From the NCBI RefSeq assembly GCF_900090045.1, contig NC_041784.1, forward strand, positions 937,501 through 1,001,500: a DNA stretch of 64,000 nucleotides, written 5' to 3'. The notes beneath the pieces are model-generated. The model had not been told where the DNA came from, did not search any database, and saw only the letters and a program-made list of their open reading frames with translations. How positions within the stretch are numbered: position 1 is the stretch's first letter; each line of letters starts with the position of its first letter. Origin of the DNA: Plasmodium malariae. Taxonomy: Eukaryota > Apicomplexa > Aconoidasida > Haemosporida > Plasmodiidae. Made by a program: the position numbers and the translations under genes. Below are positions 45,460-57,533 of this stretch, piece after piece.

Positions 45460-46100
45460 TGTAAAATTAGTATGGAAGAATAATTTCACTACTTCTTCTT
45501 TTTCATTAATGATTAGTTATATTGTAAAAACTTCCTTCATGGAATGTGTTCTTTATGCTACATAAAGCAAGGACAGACTTGGGTGGTTATAAAAAAAAAA
45601 AAAAAAAAAATATAATAAAATAAAATATACCTGCACGTGTGCATACATACATGCGTGTATATGTACATATATTTCTTCACTTTTTTTTTTTTTTTTTTTT
45701 TTTTCTTTCACGGTCAGGTGAAATGATGAAAAAATATGGAAGGCGTGCATTGAGGTTAACTTTACGTGAAGTTATGAACTTGCAATAGCTACACAAAACT
45801 ATATATGTGTGTATAATAGTATTCGTTTGGTAAACATGATGGTATAACAACAAGGAACGAAAAACTCACTCGGCATTGCTCAACGTGCACATGCAGGAGA
45901 GAAATCTCGCAGTGAAATTATGTACATGTAGTTAAGTACACATAGTTATGGAAGTATAATTGTGTAAGCGAAATTGCGCACGTGTACATATTCGTGTGTG
46001 GGCTCTTTGAAAAAAAATAAAAATTAAAAGGGGAAACACTCCAATAAGGAATCAAATATCCACGGGCATTTCATACGACCTAATTTTATAACACACGGAC
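45460..46100. other. Intergenic region, no gene seen
   Basis: 3' flank of the PSOP12-type gene. It contains poly-A (45592-45610), poly-T (45681-45704) and TG/CA-rich stretches. Confidence 0.6.
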
Positions 46101-48523
46101 CTACTCCAGGTTGAACGTAATTTCATAATTTGTGCTGTTCGCATAACACTTGCACAAGAAGCTATTATTATATGCATCCTTTTTTGATTTATAGTTTTCT
46201 AAGAATTGGGAGGTCATAATTAAAGTTGACTCCTCATAAGTATCAATTATTCCAGGTTTGTATAAATACGTTTTAGGATACACAGTTAGTAATCCTTGGT
46301 AGTCTTTAAAAAAATCGCGTATAAATTTTTTTTTTTTATTTTCATAGATTTCATTAAAACAAGTATTTTTATTTTTTTTATGAACAGGACATATAAGTCC
46401 TAGTATAATTTCTGAATTAGTATTTGTATTAACATTTACAAATATTTTATTTTCATTAATTTTTATTTTATCACAATTATCTTGAGTATTATTTCCATAA
46501 GAGCAAATTTTTTGTCGATTTGAAAAGTCTACACCGATTACATTTGTTTGTTTCCCTCCTTCATGTATTATAATATTTTTGTTTTGTATTTTATTGGATG
46601 TCGTATTTATAAAAAATAATTGAGTTTTTATTTTGTTTTTAATATATGGAGGTAGTTTAAAGATATAATTGTTATCATTTACCTTGATGTACTTTGTGTT
46701 ATCCGGAAAATTAGTATTCGTCATAATATCTTCATATTTTGTATTAGGTGGTAATTTATAATAAATCAAATTATTATTATACAAATTGATTGTATCATTT
46801 TTATTATTATTATCTGTGTTATCTAATATATAATTATTTTTAAAATTTATGTACAAGGTCAAGTAAAAACCTTCTCCTAAATAACATTCTAATGTTATAT
46901 CTTTCATAAAATAATTTTCGATATCTTTTTTTATATAAAAGCTATATAATTTAATATATTTATATTCTCGTGTTAGTAATATTTTATGTACTATACTAAC
47001 AGGTTCTAATGAATCATCATATCTAAATAAAAAGCATTTCCTTACATCGCTTCTTATTCTACTATAAGCACCTATGGTTAAGTATCTCTCATCCCCTTGA
47101 ACTGGTAAATCATCATACATAATTTTGCAGTTGTATGTATTATTTCCATTTTTCACAAACCCTGGATTCATATATTCTCTCTTTATATATAATAATGTAC
47201 AAAACTTATTTGTTCCATTGTGTTTTAATAAATAAGTGTATGAACCATTTTCATTCATATAATTATACACTACCCTAGAATTATCTAACTGAAAAAGATT
47301 TCCTCTGTTATATGTATTTCCAATACTCTTGGGTGCTTCCAATGGTATTAAATAAGTATTGTTGTACATGTAATATAAATAACATGGTGGCTTCTTACTA
47401 TTTGATAAGATGGATACATAGTACCCTTTCACTTTTACAATATCCCACATATAACTATTTGATCGCACTAGGTCTACATCTGTACACTCAAAATCATTCT
47501 CTTTTTTGTATCTACATTTTATATACTTGGATAACGATATGTTAGGGGAAAAGTATTTGAATCCTATTTCATTTCCGCTAATTTTTGGCACTATCCGCTG
47601 GTAGCTCCAGCTGCTGCTCACGTTGGTGTACTGGAAGTTGAATAGCCTGCAGGGGGTAAGCAGTTGTGTAGCGGTGAGTGTGAGTGTAGCGGTGAGTGTA
47701 GTGGCATTGGCATGGGTATTGGCATGTATATATGCAAGCGCATACAAATATGTACATACAAATATGTACATACAAATATGTACATACAAATATGTATATA
47801 CAAATATGTGCATACAAATATGTGCATACAAACAAGTACATATGTATATGCATGTAAAGCATATGCATATACATGAGTATGGACCCCACTCCCCTTTCGT
47901 CCTTACCTCCAGCTGACTCCATTGTCACTACTGGCCTGACAGAGCACAAACATTTTTGTGTTCTTTCCATGGGAATTCCTCTTATTATTAACACCACAAA
48001 TAAGAATATAATTATGATCATCAATTTGTAAATTATCTGAGGAGTAGTCAGTTAAGGATGATGTTTCGAATACTTTAAAGTCGAGATTAATTTTTTCCTT
48101 ATTTTTAATTGTTTGCATATCATTAGTTGTAATACGATGACATTCATAAGGAGGTTGAGTAAGATTTTTATTAAAACAGTATATTACTATTAGTTCATCA
48201 TTGCTTATAAAACTATAGAAATATCTAGTCATTTTCCTTGTATGGTTATCTATAATTTTTAATTTTCTTTCCCATTTTCTTTTCTCATTAAATGCATTAA
48301 TAAAAATATTGTATCTTGTAACTGACGAAGATGTTATCTGGTCAAGACACACTTGGACTATTTGACCTTTAAAGTTTACATAATGCTCTAGATAACACTT
48401 TTGAATATTTGAATTTTCGGACAGAGGTTCATTTTCGACGGTGAAATAGAAGCAATGTGCTCTTTTATATACACATACCATCCACACTAGTAAAACCCAC
48501 AATACCTTAACCGGCGTGGTCAT
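46101..48523 (-). CDS. PSOP12: PSOP12-type secreted 6-cysteine protein with probable N-terminal beta-propeller, two exons
   Basis: Exon 1 is 47907-48523 and exon 2 is 46101-47646, phase 2 joint (SW-R-LFNF), giving 720 residues. The start [20 protein letters not shown] is a clear signal peptide. The C-terminal third has the cysteine pattern of an s48/45 (6-Cys) domain ([42 protein letters not shown]), ending without a hydrophobic GPI-anchor or membrane segment. The N-terminal about 450 residues consist of beta-strand blocks separated by short loops. They contain SSDNGVSW, a perfect sialidase-type Asp-box (S-x-D-x-G-x-S-W), immediately before the splice joint. PSOP12 is known as a 6-Cys-family protein of mosquito-stage parasites. 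Gene identity rests on these features plus location beside Rab1A and photolyase, as I recall for P. falciparum. Confidence 0.85.
47740..47832. repeat. 14-base array inside the PSOP12 intron
   Basis: Units AAATATGTACATAC and variants with GTATATAC and GTGCATAC, about six copies, within the intron 47647-47906. Confidence 0.85.
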
Positions 48524-48595
48524 CTTTTCCAATGTGCACCTCTTTAAAACTGGTTCTTCACTCGTGTGACTGCAACTGGGACTACCACTGTGCGT

Positions 48596-48742
48596 GTATG
48601 TATGTGTGCGTGTATGTGTGTGTGCGTGTATGTGTGTGTGCGTGTATGCGTGTGTGCTTGTATGCGTGTGTGCGTGTATGCGTGTGTGCGTGTATGCGTG
48701 TGTGCTTGTATGCGTGTGTGCATGTATGCGTGTGTGCGTGTA
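48596..48742. repeat. TG-rich 14/16-base array in the PSOP12 5' flank
   Basis: GTGTGCGTGTATGC-type units with CTTG variants, starting about 75 bases upstream of the start codon (plus-strand coordinates). Confidence 0.85.
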
Positions 48743-48987
48743 CATGCAACTACGTTACAGAAGCCTTGTATGTTTACAATTTCGAGTTAAATGGAAGAAA
48801 AGATGAGGTGTGTTCTGTGAAATGGGCAATTAGCTGACTCTATATGGTAATATATTTTCTGTTCTTTTGTATTATTTTTTAAACTTCCTTTTTTAAATAT
48901 CCTTTTTGTTTTTCCTTTTTTTTTTCTGCGCGTTGATCTGTCCGCTTGCCCTAGCTTGAGTTTGCAGTTTTACTAATTTTCAACAAC

Positions 48988-49018
<31 letters not shown>

Positions 49019-49986
49019 TTTATTTAAAGGAAAAAGAGATCTAAGGAGAAATACATGCACATTCTTATATCCACCTACAGGTAGAGATGGATAGGAACAC
49101 AGTTACGCTCGACTTTTAATGTGCTTCACGCTAGCATAATAAAATTTATTTGCGTCCTTTACATAAAAAATTAAGAAAAAATAAGGAAAAAATAGAAAAA
49201 AATTAATTCAAAATGGAAAAAAATAAAGAAATAATACGGAAAAAATAAAGAAATAATGCGGAAAAAATAAAGAAATAATACGGAAAAAATATAGAAATAA
49301 TATGGAAAATAAAAAAATAAATAAATTATTTTTTATATATATCTTCAGCTGGATGATGAACACAGAAAAAATACTCCACCACGTCAGGTGTACGTATCCT
49401 GACAATATGTACAATGGAAAAAAAAAAAAAAAAAAAAAAAAATGTTCTACAAATTTGCACTACATATGTATTGCGTTAAAAATTAGTTCAACAGGATAGC
49501 GTGGCTCGTACATGTGCATTCACACACTCCTGAGTTTGTGTATTTCCTTCAAATGATTGAATAATGACGTTTAAAAAAATAAAATAAAATAAAATAAAAT
49601 AAAGCGGACATAATACCTTTTTTACATCATCGTTATTTGCACCTTTTTCCTTTAAATGAAATGTCTTATCTTTTTTTCTACTGTTCAACTTGGATTTCTG
49701 AAATATATGTATATCAACATATATATGTGTACGTGTATTAACGCGTGTGCAAATTGATTACACAAATTCGTCAGTTACTCAGCTTCACAGAGGGACTAGA
49801 TTTGAAATCTCTGTTTGAAAAAAAGTTCATAAGAAAAGTACATGCGATTTTTTTTTTTTTTTTTTTTTATTTTTCCATATTTCGTTGTAATATTCGAACG
49901 AATGCATCCATAAATCGAGGTCTTCTTACTGGAGGCATATGTCCACATACAAATGTACGCAAATGTGTATATGTGTGCATGTCTGA

Positions 49987-50178
49987 ACGTATGGACATAT
50001 TGACGTATGGACACGTTGACGTATGGACGTGTTGACGTATGGACGTGTTGACGTATGGACGTGTTGGCGTATGGACGTGTTGACGTATGGACGTGTTGGC
50101 GTATGGACGTGTTGACGTATGGACGTGTTGACGTATGGACGTGTTGACGTATGGACATATTGGCGTATGGACGTACGG
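49987..50178. repeat. 16-base array ACGTATGGACGTGTTG
   Basis: About 12 copies, with ACATATTG and GCGTATGG variants at the ends and interspersed. Locally GC-rich for this window. Confidence 0.9.
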
Positions 50179-50559
50179 ATAAATAAGCCTATCCAAGCGC
50201 GAGCAGCCATAATCATAATGATTAAGCTGGCTGGACTCAGTTCTCTCTTACGGTATACATGTCTTCAGTACATACCACCCCAATAAAAACATCATTATTT
50301 TTCATTTCAACAAATTTTTTACTTAAATGAACGACTCAACGAGTTAAAAGTTTGTCATAACTAATTTCGTACTATACTAGTGTTATACTTCCCTCCCCCT
50401 CTGTTTTTCTGCATCCATTTTTTCTATTGCTGTTGTGGATATCTCCTTCCCATGTTGCTGCTTCCTGTCTGTAATTACTACTACCACAAAAGATCGGTTA
50501 CATGAAAATTATTTCTAAAGACATATCTTAGTTCGTTTGACACGTTTATATGAACATAA

Positions 50560-50745
50560 TTTCATAATTTCATAATTTCATAGTTTCATTATTTCATAAT
50601 TTCATAATTTCATTATTTCATTATTTCATTATTTCATAATTTCATAATTTCATAGTTTCATTATTTCATAATTTCATAATTTCATTATTTCATTATTTCA
50701 TTATTTCATTATTTCATAATTTCATTATTTCATTATTTCATTAAT
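50560..50745. repeat. 9-base array (ATTTCATAA / ATTTCATTA)
   Basis: Roughly 20 units ATTTCATAA, ATTTCATTA and ATTTCATAG in mixed order. A longer block (ATAATTTCATAATTTCATAG and so on) appears twice, which implies segmental duplication within the array. Confidence 0.85.
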
Positions 50746-51949
50746 TTGTTATTTTATTATTTTTACTTTTATTTGTTTTTGCCATCTCCGTGTTTTCCTT
50801 TTATAAGCGCAGAAATAAGAACACTACCACTATTATCTTGTTCGTTAGCTAAGAGTTTGTCTCATTTCGTTATATACTTCACAATAAGGTCTTAAAAATT
50901 TTACGCGATACAGCCTTCTGCTTATTGTTTCGTTTGACGTCACCTCCTACTGCTGCTTTTGTTTGTTCGCTTCTTCGTTTGACCGTTCTATTGTTTTTTT
51001 ATTTTTTATTTTTTATTTTTTTATTTTTATTTATTTTTTTTTTTTTATTTTTTTTATACTTCCGCTTGTTGCATTTCACCATTTTTCAACAGAGCCAACT
51101 TCTTTCATTTCTCTTACAATTTGATCAGTTCATTCTCAACTGCTATTTTACCGATCTATTCTCCTACACTTTTTCAAAATTGAAAGTACTATCTTAGGGA
51201 AATATCTAAAATATGCCTTTTCTTTCAATGTTAAGATTATGTACACATGCATGTTTTTTTTTTTCCCCATTTTTCTTCCTCATTTTTTCCTCATTTTTTC
51301 CTCATTTTTTCCCCATTTTTTCCCCATTTTTTCCCCATTTTTTCCCTATTTTTTCTTACCTTTATTTTCTAACGTTTCGCTCCTTGACAGAATTTAAGCG
51401 CTCATGTTCAGTAGTACACCTTATAGAAAGGAATTAAAAAATGTGAGCAGTGTGCACATAGTAGGTACTCAGAATAACGCGACTGCGCGAAAGGATCAAG
51501 TGCACATATAAACACGTAAACATATAATTACGTATACATAAATACATACACATATGTACATTCATACACATACGTACATTCATACACATACGTACATTCA
51601 TACACATATGTACAACAATTCAAAATGAAAGTTTACAATACCTTGTAACACACTCCTTTGCATTTTTAAATTATTCTCCTTCGAAATATTTTTATGAACG
51701 TTCATAATATGCCCAGTTGCTGAATTTGAAAATTTTATTTTTTGTTTTTTTATGAAATGTTTATTTTTTTCTTTATGAAAATTTTCAAAGGATAAAAGGG
51801 TTTATACATTTATACATGTATGCATGTATATGTATATATATGTATATGTATATGTATATGTATGTATATGTTTATGTATATGTATATGTATATATATGTA
51901 TGTATATGTATGTATTTATGTGTACGTATATGTATGTATTTGTAAGTAC

Positions 51950-51989
<40 letters not shown>

Positions 51990-52400
51990 GTATGTATGTA
52001 TATACGCACTTATGAAGAGTGCATTTTTAAATTGGCGCGTTTGTTTTTCATATTCAGAGTAATGTTAAGTACTGCTCATATGTGTACATGTATATGCATT
52101 TTCGTATTTTTTAAAAATGTGATTGTAAAGTGAACATAAATGTGTACGTAAATGTTAAGATGAATTTGATGTGAATGTTTTTTGTACAGTTATTATTTAT
52201 TTTTTAAGAAGACAAAAAAATTGAATATACAACTGAGTAGGCCGACATACGAGCAATCAAACGAACGTCTAACTAACGTCAAAGTGAACGCATATCTAAG
52301 TGAACAATCATCCAAGAGAACACTCATCCGAGTGAGCACATGCACACACCGCTCATACTAAGAAGCCTTTTTTTAGCTGTGTCCAAAGGAATATAACTAA

Positions 52401-55207
52401 ATGAACGAAATAGAAACAATAATGAAAAACGACAATGACGGAAAAATAGAAGTTCTGACGGAGCATTCAAAAAAAAAGAAATATTTAAATTCTTTGTACA
52501 GAGAAGATAATAGAACCCACACACAAACACAAGAGATATCCACCTGTCACTCACTATCAGATGGGAAAAAAACAAATGAACATATACTAAAAGAAAGCAT
52601 AACTAAAATTTTACCCAAAGAAAAAACATATAACCAGATGGAAAAAATAAATGAACAGTCGGAGGGGGGAAATGCAGAACTCAGTCAATACACTTGTGCA
52701 AAGAAAACACAGAGCGAGAAACTAATGAACGAAAAAGTAAATGTAGATGCATCTACAGTTAATATGCACACAGAGGAGCATATTATATATATAAACAAAC
52801 AGAATGAACGGGAAAATAACAGCATTGATGGGTGCACCAAAATAGCTAAGTTGGTCGGTAAAGAGAAGAGTACGAACGATAAAAAGGATGGAAGCACGAA
52901 TGTGCAATGCAAGAGCGGCAGCATGAATGCACAGTGCAAGAGCGGCAGCATGAATGCACAGTGCAAGAGCGGCAGCATGAATGCACAGTGCAAGAACGAT
53001 AGCATGAATGTTAGTGGAAAAAGAGGATGCATAAATGTGAATGGCAAGGAAAGCGGCTTATATGAGGATTCACATATAACACACGAAACGAACAGCAGTA
53101 GGACTCCCCGAACTTACACAAAATATGTCGGAAAGAAAGAAGGAAAGGATACAGCGTTCGTTAAACACAATAGGAACTGTAATATCCCATCGATGGCTAA
53201 GTCTACTAAGAGAGAGAATATACTAATACATAAGGACGAAAAAAAGAAAAAAAATCCGTATGAAACGTCTAAGGAGAATAAACTAAACGTTTTAACAAAA
53301 AGGGTTAGGTGTCTAACTATTTTTGAAAATTCGAAAGATTTACCCAAAGAGAATAGTAACAAGAACTACAGTAAGAATAACACATCAGAGCAACAAGATG
53401 ATCCTAATTTGGATAAAGAAAAGAATAAGAAGAAGCATGTACTGTTACTCTTGACAAGAGATTTTAGAGTAAATGACAACTGGTCGGTTATATATGCATA
53501 CGAAATAGCAAAAAAAAAAAGAAGTAATTTATTAGCATGTACATATATTAATAGAAAAGAACAGTTTACTCATAGATACATAGATATAAAACTAAAGGTG
53601 TTGAAACATTTAGAAGAAAATTTAAAAAAAGTAAATATTCCATTTTATGTCTTACCAATATATATGATAGACGAGTTAATGGAATTTCTAAGAATACAAC
53701 AAATTAACACGATCGTATGCGATTTTCATCCTTTAGAAGAACAAAAAAATTTTATACAAAATCTTTCCTATTTAGCAGTTAAAAAAAAAATTAAAGTTTT
53801 TCAAGTTGATTCTCATAATATCATTCCTTTATGGTTAACATCGAAAAATGAAGAATGCTCTGCAAGGACAATAAGACCTAAAATTCAAAATCTGCTACCT
53901 ACTTTTCTAATCGAATATATAAATGTCGAATTTTTTGATCAGAATTTTATATTCCCTCAATCATTTGTTATAGATGATGTTATTAAAAAACTTACTGTTT
54001 TTAAATCATGTTCTGTGTTGCCAAATTTTGTATGTACAGAAAAAAAGGCACATGAAATTTTGGACAACTTTTGCAAAAAAAAATTGGACAAATATAACGC
54101 GAAGAAAAATGACCCCAACAGTGACTCATACACCTTGCTCTTGCCATACATAAATTTTGGAATTCTATCTGCACAGAGGTATTTAGGAAGAAAAAGTGCT
54201 AATTGAGATGTTTGACCATTTGCTCATTTGATCATTTACACTTTTGTGTGCGTTAAATTTTACTTCCAATTGAGCTTGAAAAATGGAATGTATTTTTTTA
54301 ATTTTTATTTTTATATTTTTGCATTTTTGCATTTTTGCATTTTTGCATTTTTGCATTTTTTCATTTTTGCATTTTTTCATTTTTGCATTTTTTCATTTTT
54401 GCATTTTTGCATTTTTGCATTTTTTCATTTTTCCATTTTTGCATTTTTCTTCTCTTTATTTTTCTTATCCCTCTCATGCGCAGGTGTGTGCTGGAGGTTA
54501 ACAAATACGCATACAATTTTCCTTCGATAAATACGGTAAGCGGAAAGGAGTCTTTCAATGATGACATAATAATGAGAAAGGAGCTAGCTGACAATTATTG
54601 TTATTACAATAAAAATTATGATAATTTTAATGGGGGAAAGGAATGGGCAAAAGAAAGTTTAAAAAAACATGATGCTGATAAAAGAGAACACCTATACGAT
54701 TACGACGATTTTAAAAATGCGAAGACACACAATGATATATGGAATTGTTGTCAATTACAATTAATTAATGAAGGAATAATTCATGAATTTTTAAAAATGT
54801 ACTGGGCAAAAAAAATTCTGAACTGGTCAGAAAATTCCAAAACTGCTCTAAAATATGCTATAAAATTAAACGAGGAATTTGCAATTGATGGAAAAACGTC
54901 GAATGGATATGTTGCAATTATGTGGTCCATTATGGGTGTACATGACCAAAGTTGGAATGAAAGAACAGTATTTGGTAAAGTTAGATATATGAATTATAAT
55001 GGATGCAAAAGAAATTTTGATATTAACATGTATATGTCAAAATATCCAAAAGGGAAAGAAAACGCCTTAATTGTTCAGAAAATTCCAACCATGACATTTA
55101 CAAATTACATAAAAAAAAGGAAAAATAGCACTATTGTAACAAATACGGAGAAAACAAATGAAAAACAGAAGAAGAGAAGCTTAACGAGTGGTACACATAA
55201 ACATTAA
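52401..55207 (+). CDS. Class II CPD DNA photolyase, two exons
   Basis: Exon 1 is 52401-54178 and exon 2 is 54484-55207 (phase 2; SAQ-R-CVLEV), giving 833 residues. Photolyases use FAD and light to split cyclobutane pyrimidine dimers. The core begins near residue 350: TRDFRVNDNWSVIYAYEIAK, CDFHPL, VFQVDSHNIIPLWL and CSARTIRPKI. After the splice come ELADNYCYYN, the W-rich block THNDIWNCCQLQLINEG, LKMYWAKKILNW, the FAD/DNA block NGYVAIMWSIMGVHDQSW, and FGKVRYMNYNGCKR. These are the diagnostic class II sequences. The N-terminal about 340 residues are a Lys/Asn/Ser-rich extension with a 9-residue SGSMNAQCK repeat (52908-52995) and may carry targeting signals. The 305-base intron is largely a TGCATTTT array. 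Confidence 0.93.
52908..52998 (+). repeat. Coding 27-base repeat (SGSMNAQCK) in photolyase
   Basis: Three to four near-identical copies of a unit starting AGCGGCAGCATGAATGCACA, in frame in the N-terminal extension. Confidence 0.88.
54316..54445 (+). repeat. 8/9-base array (TTTTTGCA / TTTTTTCA) inside the photolyase intron
   Basis: About 16 units between donor 54179 and acceptor 54482-54483. Confidence 0.88.
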
Positions 55208-55486
55208 AAAAGAAAAGAAAATGAAACTCTTATTCGATTCTTTTCCTGTCAATGAACAAATCCATTTTTTAAAAATTGTCAAAAGGAGGGGAGACACGTT
55301 CTAAACGCGCGAACGGGAATGAATTAGAGAAATATACTTAAGCGTACATATACATGCCTGAAGCGTTTGCACGTGGTTATGTGTGTACGTACATGTACAT
55401 ACGCAACGTTGGAGGATAAGTAGATAAGGCACTAACGTGAAGCATTTTATTCGCAAAATGGTTAACAATGTACTTTATATTTATTT

Positions 55487-55662
55487 ATTCATTCATTCGT
55501 TCATTCGTTCATTCGTTCATTCGTTCATTCGTTCATTCGTTCCTTCATTCGTTCATTCGTTCGTTCCTTCATTCGTCCATTCATTCGTCCATTCATTCGT
55601 TCCTTCATTCGTCCATTCATTCGTCCATTCATTCGTTCATTCATTCGTTCATTCATTCGTTC
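55487..55662. repeat. 4/8-base array (CATTCGTT and variants)
   Basis: Units CATTCGTT, CATTCGTC and CCTTCATT repeated some 20 times. Confidence 0.88.
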
Positions 55663-56095
55663 ATTTTAAATATTTAGAAGGTGCCGTATCGAGTCCTCAT
55701 ATTTTATAATTTGCCTATTTAAAGATTCATTTCTTTTTTGTTTCTATGTTATTTTGGAAGAATGTAAATGATACGTATTAGTAATGTGTATATGCACATA
55801 TATGTTTGCACGTGCACACATAATAATTTTATACATTACAATTAGTTATGTCAACAATATTTTTTTAAAAGTACACGTTTATTGTACGTGATAAAGCAAA
55901 TAAGCAAATTAAGCAGATATGATAACATACGAACAAACGAATAAACAAATTTACTAATATACAAATATACAAAAATACGAATAAACAAATATATACATAT
56001 ATGTACATTTACACACCCATGCACTTATGCATAACAGACTAATTAAAATTTTGCTAAAAACAAAACAATGCTAATGCAAATCCCTCAATGAGAAC

Positions 56096-56350
56096 AAAAA
56101 AAAACAAAATATAAAACAAAATAAAAAACAAAATATAAAACAAAATAAAAAACAAAATAAAAAACAAAATATAAAACAAAATAAAAAACAAAATATAAAC
56201 AAAATATAAACAAAAATAAAAAACAAAATATAAAACAAAATATAAAACAAAATATAAAACAAAATATAAAACAAAATAAAAAACAAAATATAAAACAAAA
56301 TATAAAACAAAATAAAAAACAAAATATAAAATAATAAATAAAATAAAATA
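56096..56350. repeat. A-rich array (AAAACAAAATAT / AAAACAAAATAA)
   Basis: About 20 units of 11-12 bases in mixed order, just downstream of the Pam16 stop codon and so possibly in its 3' UTR. Confidence 0.85.
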
Positions 56351-56380
56351 TCAAAGATAGCCAAACAACGTAATTCTTCC

Positions 56381-57533
56381 TTATTGCAACTTCAAATGCT
56401 GAAGCAAAACTTCTTTTGCAACCTGCGCTTTTTTCTGTATATAAGCTGAACCATTGTATGGTCCGCTCTTTTCATTTAATTTGTTTAAAACAAGGTGCCT
56501 GTTATTTATTTCTTCTTTTAATGACTTCAATTCCTCTTTACTTAACTTTTTATATATTTTATTTTTGTCTAAATTCAATATATTTAAAGCTTCTTCAACG
56601 TTCATACAAGAGTTATACTTTTCTTTTATAAAGTGTGTGTTGTGTTTGTTCTTTATGATTTCTTTGTATGCCTGTAGAGGAGTGTGCACGAAGAGAAATA
56701 TGTTCATGTAGGCTTCCATATAAACCCACGAAAATACATAAGGGTGTACATATATACACATATATATAAATATATATATGTATATACACACACATAGGGA
56801 CATACATAGATAAATATGCACATGTACATGCGTTTCATGCATATAATGTGTAAAGATCAAATCAGTAAGAAAAACAAATACAACTATGCTTAACATGTTT
56901 TTGTACACGTGTTCATTCACTCTAAACTAAGAGCATAAGACAAGCACTTATTCATAACAATGTAAATATACGTTTCAACAAAAAAATATGCGATTTCACG
57001 TTTTAACGCATGTCCCACAATTGACGCGCGTGTATGTATGTATGTATGTATATGTGTATGTATGTATGTATGTATGTATATGTGTATGTATGTATGTATG
57101 TATATGTGTATGTATATGTGTATGCATGTATGTATGTATATGTGTATGCATGTATGTATGTATATGTGTATGCATGTATGTATATGTGTATGTATGTATA
57201 ATACGTTACATATTAGGTAGAGCGTGTATTGACAGTGCAACATACTCAAATAGGACACAAATCATAAACTTTTATGTATTAGCAAGTTAGATGGAAAATA
57301 GGCTGAAAGATAGTTTTTTTTTTTTTTTTTTTTTTGTTATTCTTTAGATAGTACGTATGTATGCATGCACGTAAGCACAAATTTTTATACATTCATGTAC
57401 AAACATATGTACATGCATATGTACACATTAGCAAACTCCAAAGTATTACTTGTATGAACGCTTTGCCCAATGCTGTAGATGTTATAATCAAAAACTGAAA
57501 AACAAATTGACTTAGTGGTCTAAAGGGTAACAT
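56381..57533 (-). CDS. PAM16: Mitochondrial import motor subunit Pam16/Tim16, two exons
   Basis: Exon 1 is 57450-57533 (MLPFRPLSQFVFQF...GKAFIQ) and exon 2 is 56381-56671 (AYKEIIKNK onward), joined in phase 0 to 124 residues, the normal Pam16 size. Pam16 is a J-like protein that pairs with Pam14/Tim14 at the TIM23 channel and restrains its stimulation of mitochondrial Hsp70. Recognisable features are an N-terminal hydrophobic/presequence-like segment followed by the typical (F)xQAY, the J-like helix MNVEEALNILNLDKNKIYKK, and the C-terminal GSAYIQKKAQVAKEVLLQHL, matching the family's GGSFYLQSKVVRAKE. The HPD motif of true J proteins is absent, as expected. Exon 1 was found by phase and similarity; the exon 2 frame read further upstream is intron. 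Confidence 0.85.
57028..57205. repeat. TATG microsatellite inside the Pam16 intron
   Basis: TATGTATG and TATGTGTATG runs with GCATG interruptions, within the 778-base intron (56672-57449). Confidence 0.85.

Larger units (their letters stand above)
48524..52400. other. Long divergent intergenic region (PSOP12 / photolyase)
   Basis: 3.9 kb with no credible gene. In order: TG array (48596-48742), poly-A (48990-49016), a GGAAAAAATAAAGAAATAAT array (about 49220-49310), a 16-base array (49987-50178), TTTCATAA/TTTCATTA units (50560-50745), T-rich blocks (50995-51060, 51250-51350), an 18-base ACATACGTACATTCATAC-type array (51530-51610) and TATG/TA microsatellites (51815-52005). Confidence 0.65.
55208..56380. 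other. Convergent intergenic region (photolyase / Pam16)
   Basis: Holds a CATTCGTT array (55487-55662), an A-rich array of AAAACAAAATAT units (56096-56350) and TA-rich DNA. No gene is seen. Confidence 0.65.

Noticed and set aside
46101..47831. PSOP12 exon 2 frame extended upstream ([10 protein letters not shown]) as an alternative start
   Set aside because: That stretch is the 14-base intronic array; the exon 1 signal peptide and phase-matched splice give a better protein.
56613..56920. N-terminal extension of Pam16 (MNEHVYKNML onward) in the exon 2 frame
   Set aside because: It is microsatellite-derived and follows no Pam16 pattern; exon 1 at 57450-57533 joins in phase and matches the family N-terminus.
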